Below are positions 34,754 to 43,510 of a DNA stretch of 64,000 nt, one piece after another (position 1 is the first letter of the stretch; each line of letters begins with the position of its first letter). A program made the translations under genes and the position numbers. The stretch lies in the NCBI RefSeq assembly GCF_001482305.1, contig NZ_LOHP01000047.1, positions 62,001 to 126,000 on the forward strand, written 5' to 3'. Below the pieces are notes generated by a model that was not told the DNA's origin, searched no databases, and was given only the letters and a program-made list of their open reading frames with translations. This DNA is from Leucobacter sp. G161. GTDB lineage: Bacteria > Actinomycetota > Actinomycetes > Actinomycetales > Microbacteriaceae.

Positions 34754-35456
34754 ACGACTCGCGCCCTCGCCCTCCACCCGCCCGGTACCACTCAACCGCG
34801 ATCTGGAGCCGGTCACGGAGCCCTAGCTTCACGAGCACGCGGCTCACGTAGCGCCGCACCGATGTCGGTTCGACCACCATGCGTTCCGCGATCTCCGCGT
34901 TCGAGAGGCCATCCGCGATCAGTCTCACGAGCTCGCGCTCGCGCGGCGTGAGACCGGTGAAGAGGGCAACCGCTCGCTGCTGACTCGCTGGCGATGGCGT
35001 CAACGGGGTTCCCCGCTCAATGACCTGCCGCGTGATTCGTGGGGTGAGGATCGCGTCACCGGCTGCAACGGCACGAACGGCACGAACGAGTTCTTGACTG
35101 CGAACATCCTTGAGGAGGAATCCCGAGGCACCTGCGGCGAGCGCCCCAAAGGCGTAGGCGTCTTCGTCGTAGGTCGTGAGCACGATGACTTTCGTGGCCG
35201 GGTGGGCATGGATCAGCTGCCTGGTCGTCTCGATGCCGTCAAGGTTGGGCATGCGCACGTCCATCAGCACGATGTCTGGCTGCGGCAGTCTCTGCTGGAT
35301 TCGGTCGGTGAGGATCGCGAGTGCTTCGACGCCGTCACGGGCCTCCGCGACGACCTGAATTGCGGGATCGCGCCGCAGCATGAGCTGAAAGCCGCGGCGC
35401 GCATACGGCTGGTCGTCGACGAGCATCACACGCAAGTCTGTGTGCGCCCCGGTCAT
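34677..35456 (-). CDS. NarL/LuxR-type response regulator
   Basis: 259 residues. The receiver has Asp14-Asp15 in LVDDQ, the phospho-acceptor Asp66 in VLMDVRMPN, and Lys in FLLKDV. The C-terminal LuxR HTH is LTPRERELVRLIADGLSNAEIAERMVVEPTSVRRYVSRVLVKLGL. About 35 residues after the HTH are unusual, and they are the part encoded opposite the AbiEii C-terminus, so the tail may have been created when the abiE block arrived. Its start overlaps the kinase stop (ATGA). Confidence 0.92.
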   Translation of the reverse strand: MTGAHTDLRVMLVDDQPYARRGFQLMLRRDPAIQVVAEARDGVEALAILTDRIQQRLPQPDIVLMDVRMPNLDGIETTRQLIHAHPATKVIVLTTYDEDAYAFGALAAGASGFLLKDVRSQELVRAVRAVAAGDAILTPRITRQVIERGTPLTPSPASQQRAVALFTGLTPRERELVRLIADGLSNAEIAERMVVEPTSVRRYVSRVLVKLGLRDRLQIAVEWYRAGGGRGRESFTRAPTVAPGDSILPLHRARPSRDQ

Positions 35457-36805
35457 GGCCGGGCCCGACTACCTGGCCGAACCGCCGCCCTGCGAGCAGC
35501 CACTTCGTCAGTCCGCGATGCTGTCCGGTGCATGGCGGGCACGCTCGCGCGCACCTCCCAGGTTGCAGACTCGGCCCACCCATATGTGAGTGTTCCCCCG
35601 CTGGCTTCCACTCGGGAGCGCAGCAGCAGCAGCCCGGTTCCGGGGGCGGCACCGGGTTGGTCAGCGTTCGACGAACCCGTGCTCGTGTTTCGCACCACGA
35701 CAACGAGCTCCTCGGGGAGGTGCTTCCAGGTCACCGCTACTTCGCGGGGAGCATCGCTATGCCGCATGGCATTCGTGAGTGCCTCTCGAGTGATCGTGAA
35801 GCACAGGTGGGCCAGCCCAGGATCGGCCGCCCGCTCCCCAGCTTCCACAAACAGCACCAAGAGCCCGAGCGAACGCGACTGCTCAACGAGCGCTGCTGCC
35901 TGCTCCCAAGCATCGAGATCCCCACTACCAGGCAACGGGTCCCCCTGCCACGGCGTCCCGGCACGGTCAGCGCTCTCCGCCAGAGCCCGCACCGCTTGCC
36001 GCGTCTCAGCAAGGCTCTCCCGCGCAACGGCATTGATCCCCTGAAGCGCCTCCTCCGTTTCGGCGTCTGCCGTTATCCCGATCAGCCCCTCGCTCAGGGC
36101 GATGATGCTCGTGAGTTTGTGCCCGACACTGTCGTGGAGTTCCGCAGCGATCTGCGACCGAGTTTCTGCGAGGTCGCGCTGCCGGGTCAGGCTCTCGGCG
36201 TGCTGCGTGCCGATGAGGGCTTGCCGCTGCGAGCGCTGCCACCCCCGATGCGACCGTGCCGCGATCCCGACGGCCGCGGCAGCGAGCACGACGCTCAACA
36301 GCCCGAGGTACTCCGCGAGGAACGTGCCCGGCGAGCTGAACAGGGCGGCGCTCACCGTTGTCGCGAGCAGCACCGCGGCTCCCGCCAGCGCGAGTTTTGC
36401 AGCTCGAAGCCGGGAGGTCGCCGCGAACACCGCAAACAGCACGGGGAAAAGCACCGCGTCCTGCAGTGAGACCAGTGCTGCTGCGACGAGTGCCGCACAC
36501 TCGAGGATCAGCACGCTCATGGGGAACCGCGGTGCCCAGGCCAGCACAACCGCTGCAGCGATCCCGCCCGCCCCGACGATCACCGATCCTGTGATTGTCT
36601 GAGTGATCTCGGCGGTGTTCCCGCCGGGCCTGAAGAGCAGCATCGCGACCAGCAGCGACTGGTAGACACTGCACACGAGCACGGCGACCATCGCTCCCGT
36701 GCTGGGGCGCTCGGGAGCGCGGCTCGTATATGAGAGCCACTCCCGCACAGCGAAGCGAGCGCCGAGCACCGGCGCTGCACATTGCTGAGTTGCGGGCGGG
36801 GGCAT
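35453..36805 (-). CDS. sensor histidine kinase, HisKA_3/NarX type
   Basis: 450 residues from ATG at 36805; an in-frame GTG at 36847 is an alternative. About six membrane helices span residues 30-200. HisKA_3 holds His in QIAAELHDSVGHKLTSIIALSEG. ATPase elements are ITREALTNAMRHSDA (N box), VVVVRNTS and PGTGLLLLRSRVEASGGTL. It phosphorylates the NarL-type regulator downstream. Together with the ABC transporter genes just upstream it forms a transporter-linked two-component module, as for exporters of cell-wall-active peptides. Confidence 0.9.
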   Translation of the reverse strand: MPPPATQQCAAPVLGARFAVREWLSYTSRAPERPSTGAMVAVLVCSVYQSLLVAMLLFRPGGNTAEITQTITGSVIVGAGGIAAAVVLAWAPRFPMSVLILECAALVAAALVSLQDAVLFPVLFAVFAATSRLRAAKLALAGAAVLLATTVSAALFSSPGTFLAEYLGLLSVVLAAAAVGIAARSHRGWQRSQRQALIGTQHAESLTRQRDLAETRSQIAAELHDSVGHKLTSIIALSEGLIGITADAETEEALQGINAVARESLAETRQAVRALAESADRAGTPWQGDPLPGSGDLDAWEQAAALVEQSRSLGLLVLFVEAGERAADPGLAHLCFTITREALTNAMRHSDAPREVAVTWKHLPEELVVVVRNTSTGSSNADQPGAAPGTGLLLLRSRVEASGGTLTYGWAESATWEVRASVPAMHRTASRTDEVAARRAAVRPGSRARP

Positions 36806-36864
36806 GCGCGGGGTTCCTGGGGTCGGTACTGCCGGTCTATCCGTCACGAATTCGTACGGCAACC

Positions 36865-38277
36865 CTACGCCGCTCGCAGTGCGAAGGCTACGTCGCGGGC
36901 CAGCCACGGCCCGATCCGCCACCGCTGCACCACGAACAGTACCGCCCAGCACACCAGCACCGCTGCCCCGATTTCTGCCCAGGGAACCACCAGCACCGGC
37001 GAGCCAAGCAGCCGAGCCGAGCCGAGTGCCATGACCAGGCCGGCTCCCGCGACGGGGATGCACGCCAGGGCTCCGGTGCAGATGGCGAGCAGCACACTCT
37101 GCCAGTGGATCATCGCGGTCACCTGCGACGGGGCCGCACCCGCGGCGCGGAGCACTCCTTGGTCACGGCCCGCGTTGCGCCCAGAGAGCGTGATCACCGC
37201 GACACTCGTGAGCAGGGCGACGACGGCAAAGAGGCCGATCATTACCGCGGTATCAACGTAGTTGGGTGTGCCCAGTTCGAAGCCCGCCGCTGCGACGAGA
37301 ACTTCGTAGGTGCGTAATACCGTCAACAGCATCCCCGCCGTTCCGATCGCGGCGGCGAGCGGTGCAATGATGTGTGCGTTGCCGGTGTTCCTGGCGCGTG
37401 CAGATCTCGCAGCGAACCGCCCGATCGGGCTCGCGCCGAGCGCCAAGCGACCGCCGTCGATGAGGATCGCGGTCGCCGCAGGCCCGATTGCATAGCTCGC
37501 GAGTGCTGCTAAGAGGCCCACGAGCATTGCCGTGTTTACTGCTGCCCCGGCTGCGCTGCCAAAGCCTGTCGTTTCGGGTCCGGTGACCACGCCAACCACG
37601 AGGATCCCGGCTACTGCGAAGAGGCCGACCCCGGCAAGCCAACGCGGCCACCCAGGACCGCGACGCGAAAGCGTCGATTCCCGCACAGCCTCAAGCGGTT
37701 CCACTCGGGCGGCCCGCCGCGACGGCCCGGCAGCGCCGAGCAGGCAGGTTCCCACGGCGATGACCAATGCCGCAACCCAAGCAAGCGGCGACGGCGTAAA
37801 CGGTGGCGGTTCGAACGGAGCCGTGCCAGCGGGGAAGCTGAGCGCGGCCATCTGGTTGAACAGGGGCACCGCTACGTAGCTCAGTCCGATCGAGAGGAGC
37901 GAACCGGGGAGCGCGCCGAGCAGGCTCGCGATGCCAACCAGCGCCCAGAGGCTGCCCCTGACTTGGCGCGGGCTCGCGCCAAGTAGGCGCCACTGCGCGA
38001 AGGTGCCGCGCGTGCGCTCCACGGTCGCTGCCCCCACAATCGTGAGCGAAAACAGGGTAAGCAGAGCGACGAACACGTAGATGGTGAGCGACACCGCCCC
38101 GAACTCCGCCGGGTCCAGGCCTGCGCGGGCCGCCGCCGCAGCGAACCCGCCGCTCGTTGTCCAGACAAACTGGTTCGCACAGGCCCCAATCAGCGTCGAG
38201 AGCACGCCAACGACCACGATGATCGGGAGCCAACTCGAAAAGTCGCTGCGAAAGATCCGCGCCACATGCCCGAACAT
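36865..38277 (-). CDS. ABC transporter permease, FtsX/MacB type
   Basis: 470 residues. Two FtsX-like halves are seen, each with a helix, a loop and three helices; LFSLTIVGAATVERTRGTFAQWRLLGASPRQVRGSLWALVGIASL and LTSVAVITLSGRNAGRDQGVLRAAGAAPSQVTAMIHWQSVLLAI are the two repeated core segments. This is the single-subunit permease fused from two FtsX domains. It lies 2 nt after the ATPase stop. Such exporters handle antimicrobial peptides or lipids; the substrate is not visible in the sequence. Confidence 0.9.
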   Translation of the reverse strand: MFGHVARIFRSDFSSWLPIIVVVGVLSTLIGACANQFVWTTSGGFAAAAARAGLDPAEFGAVSLTIYVFVALLTLFSLTIVGAATVERTRGTFAQWRLLGASPRQVRGSLWALVGIASLLGALPGSLLSIGLSYVAVPLFNQMAALSFPAGTAPFEPPPFTPSPLAWVAALVIAVGTCLLGAAGPSRRAARVEPLEAVRESTLSRRGPGWPRWLAGVGLFAVAGILVVGVVTGPETTGFGSAAGAAVNTAMLVGLLAALASYAIGPAATAILIDGGRLALGASPIGRFAARSARARNTGNAHIIAPLAAAIGTAGMLLTVLRTYEVLVAAAGFELGTPNYVDTAVMIGLFAVVALLTSVAVITLSGRNAGRDQGVLRAAGAAPSQVTAMIHWQSVLLAICTGALACIPVAGAGLVMALGSARLLGSPVLVVPWAEIGAAVLVCWAVLFVVQRWRIGPWLARDVAFALRAA

Positions 38278-38279
38278 CG

Positions 38280-39047
38280 TTAGGCCTCCCCGATTTCACC
38301 CGCGGCGGCCACAGGGCCTCGCATCCCGGCGAGAACATCGGTCGCTGAGAGTCTTCCGCTGACCTCAGCCACCCGCCCGTCTCGCATAAAGACGACCCGG
38401 TCTGCGCGTGCCGCTGCGTCGACGTCGTGCGTGACCATGACTACGTTGGTGCCACCAGTCGCGAGATCACGGAGGACGTCAAGCACCAGGAGCGTGTTGC
38501 CCGTGTCCAGCGCCCCGGTCGGTTCGTCAGCATAGATCACCTCAGGCCGCAACAGCATTGCCCGGCACAGCGCGACCCGTTGCTGCTCACCGCCCGATAA
38601 CGTGGCCGCCAGGACACGGCGCTGCTGTCGCAGACTAAACGTAGCAAGCAAGGATTCCATGTGCGGCCGGTCAGTCTTGCTGCCAGCGAGTGAGACCGGC
38701 AGTGCAACGTTCTCTTCGACCGTCAGGTAGGAGACGAGGTTGTACTGCTGAAACACGAATCCCACGCGCTCGCGCAGCGCCACCGCTCGCTGCTGCCTCG
38801 AGAGCGCGTATACGTCAATACCGCTCACCCACACGTTCCCCGCATTTGGCTTATCGAGCCCGCTCAGACAGTACATGAGCGAGGATTTGCCGGCCCCACT
38901 CGGACCGACGATCGCGGTGAGCTGGCCGGGCGGAAGGCTGACCGAACAGTCTTCGAGCACGCGCGTTCCGGGTGCCGCGGCGGTGCCCGTATACCGGCTC
39001 ACGCCAGCCGCTTGCACCCATCCGGCGGAATCTTGCGTTGCGTTCAT
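38280..39047 (-). CDS. ABC transporter ATP-binding protein, LolD/MacB type
   Basis: 255 residues from ATG at 39047, with AAGAAGG upstream. Walker A is GPSGAGKSS (about 49-57), Q-loop VGFVFQQYNLVSYLTVEEN, signature LSGGEQQRVALCRAM, Walker B VIYADEPTGALD, and H-loop VMVTHD. The pattern QYNLVSYLTVEENVALP is that of the MacB/BceA group. It is the first gene of a four-gene unit: ATPase, permease, kinase, regulator. Confidence 0.94.
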   Translation of the reverse strand: MNATQDSAGWVQAAGVSRYTGTAAAPGTRVLEDCSVSLPPGQLTAIVGPSGAGKSSLMYCLSGLDKPNAGNVWVSGIDVYALSRQQRAVALRERVGFVFQQYNLVSYLTVEENVALPVSLAGSKTDRPHMESLLATFSLRQQRRVLAATLSGGEQQRVALCRAMLLRPEVIYADEPTGALDTGNTLLVLDVLRDLATGGTNVVMVTHDVDAAARADRVVFMRDGRVAEVSGRLSATDVLAGMRGPVAAAGEIGEA

Positions 39048-39277
39048 GTGCACCTTCTTGGTCTCGGTGCAGGGGTCGCTGCACTCAGACCAGGAGACAC
39101 TGAGAGGCCCTCGCGCCGCTGAGGTGAGAGCGAAATTGTCATCTGAGGCGGACAGTTTTCCACGCGCGCGGCGCAGTTGGGCCACATTCCCAAACCCACG
39201 ACTTTAGTAAGGTGGTTTATAGTATGGTCCTTAAGTAAATGCATTGCGGGTCGACCCGCACCCCAGAAAGGAATCCG

Positions 39278-39580
39278 ATGTCTGTCATCGAAATGGTTGA
39301 GTTCACCACCCACCCAGGCACCACGACCGAGAGCCTCGAAACCGCGCTCCTAGCACTCGACGACGAGCTCGCGAGCCTCGGCGGGCTCGAGTCTCGCGAG
39401 CTGTTCCGCGTAGACGGTGCCGAGAACGCCTGGCTACTCGACTACCGCTGGGCCTCCCTCGAGACCGCGCAACGCTCCATGGGGGCAGTCAGCGAGAGCG
39501 CGGCGTTCGGTTCACTGATGGCCCTCGTGGCCTCGCCAGAGACGATGAAGCTCACCTACGGGGTCCCCGCGGCGGCCTAG
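39278..39580 (+). CDS. small ABM-like (dimeric alpha-beta barrel) protein
   Basis: 100 residues from ATG at 39278, with AAAGGA upstream. The pattern VIEMVEFTTHPGTTTESLETALLALDDELASLGGLESRELFRVDGAENAWLLDYRWASLETA fits a ferredoxin-like half-barrel as in antibiotic biosynthesis monooxygenase-like proteins. The catalytic role is unknown. AT-rich DNA upstream (about 39195-39240, with TTTAGTAAGG and CCTTAAGTAAA as an imperfect inverted repeat) is probably its promoter and operator. Confidence 0.7.
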   Translation: MSVIEMVEFTTHPGTTTESLETALLALDDELASLGGLESRELFRVDGAENAWLLDYRWASLETAQRSMGAVSESAAFGSLMALVASPETMKLTYGVPAAA

Positions 39581-39589
39581 CGCCGGGCC

Positions 39590-39622
39590 GCGGCGCGCCG
39601 ACCCCTACCGTCGGCGCGCCGC
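39590..39622. terminator. bidirectional hairpin between convergent genes
   Basis: GCGGCGCGCCGAC and GTCGGCGCGCCGC form a perfect 13-bp stem with a 7-nt loop, 10 nt after the ABM-like gene and 41 nt after the MFS gene on the other strand. It can end transcription from both sides. Confidence 0.75.
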
Positions 39623-39662
39623 ATGCCGCACTAAATCGGGGCCCTGCTACACCCGCCCCCAG

Positions 39663-41069
39663 CTAGACCGGGCGCACGCAGGAACACTGCAGAGCAACGA
39701 GCGTGCCCTCGGCGGTCGCAACTTCGTGGTGTTCGTGCTGCGGATCCTCGTCGAAGGCACGGGCGTGAGCGCGCGGGCCAGCATGCCGGTGCGGCGCAGC
39801 GTCGGCGCGCTCGGGAGCCGCGTCGACCGCACCCTGCCCCGCCGCCGCATCGTCCACCGGCGCGACAACCTCAAGCCCCGGCTCCGGCCGCCAAAGCGCG
39901 ACCGCCGCGACTGCGCCGATGATGGCGAGGCCGGCGAGGATCCACCACGCGGTGAGGAAGCCGGCGCTCGTCGCCACCCAGCCCGCGATCGGGTAGGTGA
40001 CGAGCCAGGCAAGGTGCGAGAGCGAGAACTGCGCCGCGAACACCTCCGGGATCGCGTTCGGTTCGACCGACCCACGCAGCACCCTGCCCGTAGGGGTAAT
40101 GATCATCGCCATGCCGCCACCAATGACAGCCCACACGACCGCGGTGAGCGGCCAGCTCACGAGCTCCGCGAGGGCGAGCGCGACGGCCCCGACAACCGCG
40201 ACGAGCAACACCGACGCGCCGGTGAGCATCACCCTGCGGTCGGCCACTTTGCCGAGCAGCCGCGGCACGATGAGCGCGACGATGAGGGTGCCGCCGCCCG
40301 AAGCGGCCTGCATCCAGGCGACGTCAGACTGTCCGCCGCCGAGCGCGTCACGCACGAAGTTCACGGTGTTCACAACAACGATGGATCCCGCCGCGGCGAC
40401 CACGAGGTTGAGCGCCATGACGCCGCGCAGTCTGGGCGTACGGAAGAAGGTGCGCACGCCGGAGGCCACTCGATCCCACGCCCCGGAGTGCGCACTGGGT
40501 CGCGCGTTCGGGATCCGCGTCGAGAGCACCAAGACCGCCGAGAGCGCGAAACCGACCGCAGTGCCGACGAACAGCACGTTGAACGTCATGAAGGTCAGCG
40601 CGACCGCGGCGAGCACGGGGCTCAGCAGGCTCTCCATTGTGGTGGCGACCTGCGAGGCGGCGAGCGCCTTCGTGTAGTTCTCCTCATCGGTGACGATGTC
40701 GGGGATCACCGCCTGGAACGTCGGAGTGAATGCCGCCGAGGCGGACTGCAGTAGCGCAATGAGCACGTAGATCTGCCAGATCTCGGTGACGGACGGCAGC
40801 ATGAGCACGACGCCGGCGCGCACGACGTCGAGCAGCACGAGGAACATGCGGCGCGGCAGCCGGTCGACGTAGGCCGCGGCAAGCGGCGCGATCACGACGT
40901 ACATCACCATCTTGATGGTGAGTGCGGTGCCGAGGACGGCGCCGGCGCTCGGGCCCGCGAGCTCGTAGGCGAGGAGGCCGAGCGCGACGGTGGCGAGGCC
41001 GGTGCCGAAGAGCGCAACGATCTGGGCCGCGAACAGCCGCCGGAAGTCGCGGATTGCCAGCAGCCCCAT
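39663..41069 (-). CDS. MFS transporter with His/Cys-rich C-terminus
   Basis: 468 residues from ATG at 41069, 8 nt after GAAAGG; an ATG two codons earlier is too close to it. Twelve helices; VDRLPRRMFLVLLDVVRAG is the loop 2-3 motif and LGKVADRRVMLTGASVL the second-half repeat. The cytosolic C-tail is rich in His (PHRHAGPRAHARAF, QHEHHE) and ends in LQCSCVRPV, suited to bind a soft metal. It is divergent from a His-rich protein across a CsoR-type operator. A copper-linked export role is plausible; the MFS subgroup itself resembles drug exporters. Confidence 0.85.
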   Translation of the reverse strand: MGLLAIRDFRRLFAAQIVALFGTGLATVALGLLAYELAGPSAGAVLGTALTIKMVMYVVIAPLAAAYVDRLPRRMFLVLLDVVRAGVVLMLPSVTEIWQIYVLIALLQSASAAFTPTFQAVIPDIVTDEENYTKALAASQVATTMESLLSPVLAAVALTFMTFNVLFVGTAVGFALSAVLVLSTRIPNARPSAHSGAWDRVASGVRTFFRTPRLRGVMALNLVVAAAGSIVVVNTVNFVRDALGGGQSDVAWMQAASGGGTLIVALIVPRLLGKVADRRVMLTGASVLLVAVVGAVALALAELVSWPLTAVVWAVIGGGMAMIITPTGRVLRGSVEPNAIPEVFAAQFSLSHLAWLVTYPIAGWVATSAGFLTAWWILAGLAIIGAVAAVALWRPEPGLEVVAPVDDAAAGQGAVDAAPERADAAPHRHAGPRAHARAFDEDPQHEHHEVATAEGTLVALQCSCVRPV

Positions 41070-41122
41070 TGACATCACCTTTCGATTGCTGCGACTCTTC
41101 TTGTGTCGCTCACAACAAACAT

Positions 41123-41139
41123 ATACCCCCACGGGGTAT
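41123..41139. promoter_or_regulatory. CsoR-type (copper-responsive) operator
   Basis: ATACCCC-CAC-GGGGTAT is a perfect 7-bp inverted repeat with a 3-nt centre, in the gap between the divergent MFS and His-rich genes. It closely follows the known CsoR operator form (TACCCN(2-5)GGGTA) seen at copper genes in Gram-positive bacteria. No csoR gene is in this window, so the regulator would act in trans. Confidence 0.75.
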
Positions 41140-41156
41140 GCTGCAATGAATGTTAC

Positions 41157-42089
41157 GTGCGGCGACTCCCCAGCTTCCCGCACCGCAATTCGCAATCTAA
41201 GGAGCACACCACGGGAACCGCAGCACACGATCCGCACGCTGAGCACACGGGCCACACGGGCCACACGGACCACACGGACCACACGGACCACACGGCTCAG
41301 GATCGGCACGCCGGCCACGATCCGCATGCCGGCCACGATCCACACGCTGGCCACGACATGTCGGCAACCTTCGGCCTCGCGCAGACAGAGGACGGCTACC
41401 GGATCGGCGAGGTCAGCGCCCCAGGCAGCGCGAACGAACCCGGCACCCTCTCCTTCACAATCAGCGGCCCCGACGGCGACGCCGTCACTGACTTCACCGA
41501 GGAGCACGAGAAGAAGCTGCACCTCATCGTCGCGCGCAGCGACGGTGCCCACTTCCATCACGTGCACCCCACGATGGACGCGGGAGGTACGTGGTCCGTG
41601 CCGTGGCAGTGGGACGCACCAGGCAGCTACCGGGCGTTCGCGGACTTCATCCCGACCGCCACCGGCGCAGGCCTCACCCTCTCGTCCACGGTCGAGGTCG
41701 CCGCGGAGACCCCCGGCGAACTCGCGCTCCACCCGGCAACCCCGCGCACCGAAACCAGCGTCGGCGGCTACGACGTCACTGTGAGCGGCTCCATCACCCC
41801 GAACCATGGCAGCGAACTCCAGTTCACGGTGAGCCGCGACGGCGAACCGGTCACGGCGCTCGAACCGTACCTGGGGGCGTTCGGGCACCTCGTCGCGCTG
41901 CGCGACGGCGACCTCGCCTACCTGCACGTACACCCGCACGGCGACGCCCCGCAGCCCGGCGCAACCTCGGGACCGCACATCACCTTCGAAATCACCGCCC
42001 CTACACCGGGGCGCTACCTGCTATTCCTTGATTTCCAGGTCGCGGGCGAGGTGTTCACCGCGCCGCTCGTCGTCGACACCGTCGGGTGA
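41157..42089 (+). CDS. His-rich metal-binding-type protein
   Basis: 310 residues if GTG at 41157 is used. The best ribosome site in the region (AAGGAG, 41199-41204) sits 6 nt before an in-frame ACG at 41211, so initiation at ACG is possible; both are reported as uncertain. The N-terminus holds HxxHxx repeats (GHTGHTDHTDHTDHT, then HAGHDPHAGHDPHAGHDM). The rest forms two beta-sandwich-like domains with HFHHVHPTMD and YLHVHPHGD. No signal peptide or membrane helix precedes the His block, unlike many secreted relatives. It is probably a copper buffer controlled by the CsoR-type site. Confidence 0.75.
   Translation: MRRLPSFPHRNSQSKEHTTGTAAHDPHAEHTGHTGHTDHTDHTDHTAQDRHAGHDPHAGHDPHAGHDMSATFGLAQTEDGYRIGEVSAPGSANEPGTLSFTISGPDGDAVTDFTEEHEKKLHLIVARSDGAHFHHVHPTMDAGGTWSVPWQWDAPGSYRAFADFIPTATGAGLTLSSTVEVAAETPGELALHPATPRTETSVGGYDVTVSGSITPNHGSELQFTVSRDGEPVTALEPYLGAFGHLVALRDGDLAYLHVHPHGDAPQPGATSGPHITFEITAPTPGRYLLFLDFQVAGEVFTAPLVVDTVG
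41244..41297 (+). repeat. six 9-nt tandem repeats coding for His-Thr-Gly/Asp units
   Basis: CACACGG recurs at 41244, 41253, 41262, 41271, 41280 and 41289, exactly every 9 nt, giving one HTx unit per copy. A second, 18-nt repeat (GGCCACGATCC...) follows from about 41313 and encodes the HAGHDP blocks. Copy number is likely to vary by slippage without breaking the frame. Confidence 0.85.
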
Positions 42090-42107
42090 GTCGGGCGGTC
42101 CCACACC

Positions 42108-42893
42108 CTAGCTGCCCCGCACCCAAGAATTGTCATTTCCGTTCACATCGAAAGCGGCCTCCATTACGCCGAGGTTGATGCGGGCCCGATCCTGAGTGTC
42201 GCGGCTTTGGGTGAGCCAGGGCTCCCGATCCAGCGCTACCGCCCGCAGGAGCGCCCGTACTCGGCGACGACTGCGCCTCGTGAGCCCGGCGCGAATCTCT
42301 CGCGCGTCAGTGACGCAAGCCAGAAGTGTGATGCCGTCTTCAACGTGGCGCGCTGAGTCGCGATGATCTACCAAGCATGCCGCCCCCTTGAGCACGAACG
42401 CACCCTGAAGTGAGGGCAGCGAGAAGGTGCCAACTCCGGCATCATTCGCATCTCGAAGCGTGATGTTCAGAGTGCGCGAGAGGGCCCTGGTGCTGCCCGG
42501 AATCCCCAGCAAAGGCCGTCTGCGATACACCGGCGCACGGCTCGCCACGAACCGGTCCGCGGCCATCACGTCGACGACATCGCGGCCACGGGCAAAACGA
42601 TAGGCGTGGCGATGCTCGGTCTCGAGCATGAAGCCGCGCGCAACCAGCAAACGGTGCACTTCAGAGAAACTCGTCGCCCCCGTTTCAAGGTGCAGCACAG
42701 TATCGACGTCGTGGGTGATACGTGTTGCTGCGAGACCGCTGAGGTGTGCGTGAGTTTGCACCATCAATCCGCCAACGAGTGTCCACGAGGCGGGTGGGAG
42801 CGTTGCCGATACTTCTCTGAGGAGCGGCCACGGCGCCCGCAGCCACGCCCCCGAATACGGCTCGGGAAGGTCCTGTGCGGTGCGCTCGCTCAT
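42108..42893 (-). CDS. nucleotidyltransferase-fold protein, putative toxin of a two-gene module
   Basis: 261 residues from ATG at 42893, two bases after the stop of the HTH gene. The N-terminal core is a minimal nucleotidyltransferase: WTLVGGLMVQTHAHL (Gly-Gly at 41-42), then THDVDTVLHL (Asp62 and Asp64) and the third acidic strand DVVDVMAADRF. FVLKGAACLVDHRDSARHVEDGITLL in the second half resembles the AbiEii EKL...RxKD(Y/F)xD region in position but not in sequence. The last ~60 residues are basic. By layout it is a type-IV-like toxin. I can name no exact family. Confidence 0.8.
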   Translation of the reverse strand: MSERTAQDLPEPYSGAWLRAPWPLLREVSATLPPASWTLVGGLMVQTHAHLSGLAATRITHDVDTVLHLETGATSFSEVHRLLVARGFMLETEHRHAYRFARGRDVVDVMAADRFVASRAPVYRRRPLLGIPGSTRALSRTLNITLRDANDAGVGTFSLPSLQGAFVLKGAACLVDHRDSARHVEDGITLLACVTDAREIRAGLTRRSRRRVRALLRAVALDREPWLTQSRDTQDRARINLGVMEAAFDVNGNDNSWVRGS

Positions 42894-42895
42894 CG

Positions 42896-43504
42896 TCAGC
42901 CCAGCAATGCCGTCCGTTGCGCTTCGAGCCACGCGCGACCAGCAGATCGCTCCCGCGCGGAGCCATAGACGGTGTATGACAAGGCTTCAAGTACCGCAGT
43001 ATGTCTTGCGTTGCCGTTGACTGCGATTACGTTGCCCTCTGGGTCCCCCACCAACCTCAGCCTGCGTGCGGTTGCCGCCAAGTCTCTCCCGACGAGCACG
43101 GCAGTACCGTCTCCTGCGAGGGCGGTCTGACCGCTGAGAGTGGACTGCATGGTTCGCAGTTGCTCTGAGCTCGCGCGATAAAGGGTGACATTACCGGCGA
43201 GCGCTGCTCCAGCGAGTTCAGCGTCGGAAATCACACGGACTCGAGCTTTGAGGCGGCTCAGCTGCGAGCCCTGAACCGCTGCAACAGGGATGCCGGAGAG
43301 CAGGTCGAGCACGGCAACGAGCGTCGCGTCATTCCATCGTCGCCCGGTCAGCTTCATTCGTCGGAGCGCGAAGACTTCCCGTTCATACACGGCGAGTGTG
43401 TTCCCGATGCGCTGCGCACCCAGCAACCCATTCTGGACCGCGTACTGCACTTGGCGGCGGCTGGTGCCAAGAATCGTTGCGGCTTCTAAAGTACTCGTGA
43501 GCAT
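42896..43504 (-). CDS. helix-turn-helix protein, putative antitoxin/repressor of the module
   Basis: 202 residues from ATG at 43504. The HTH (about 6-46) reads LEAATILGTSRRQVQYAVQNGLLGAQRIGNTLAVYEREV, a MerR/excisionase-like fold. The C-terminal ~150 residues have alternating strands and helices (GNVTLYRASSEQLRTM, GTAVLVGRDLAATARRLRLVGDPEGNVIAV) with no family I know. The start is supported by a promoter whose -10 ends 6 nt before it, giving a leaderless mRNA. It is coupled to the nucleotidyltransferase gene. It probably represses the module. Confidence 0.8.
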   Translation of the reverse strand: MLTSTLEAATILGTSRRQVQYAVQNGLLGAQRIGNTLAVYEREVFALRRMKLTGRRWNDATLVAVLDLLSGIPVAAVQGSQLSRLKARVRVISDAELAGAALAGNVTLYRASSEQLRTMQSTLSGQTALAGDGTAVLVGRDLAATARRLRLVGDPEGNVIAVNGNARHTAVLEALSYTVYGSARERSAGRAWLEAQRTALLG

Positions 43505-43510
43505 ACAAAT

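Noticed and set aside
36847-37063. Extended N-terminus of the HisKA_3 kinase
   Set aside because: It would lie over the end of the permease gene and has no membrane or domain pattern; ATG 36805 is preferred.
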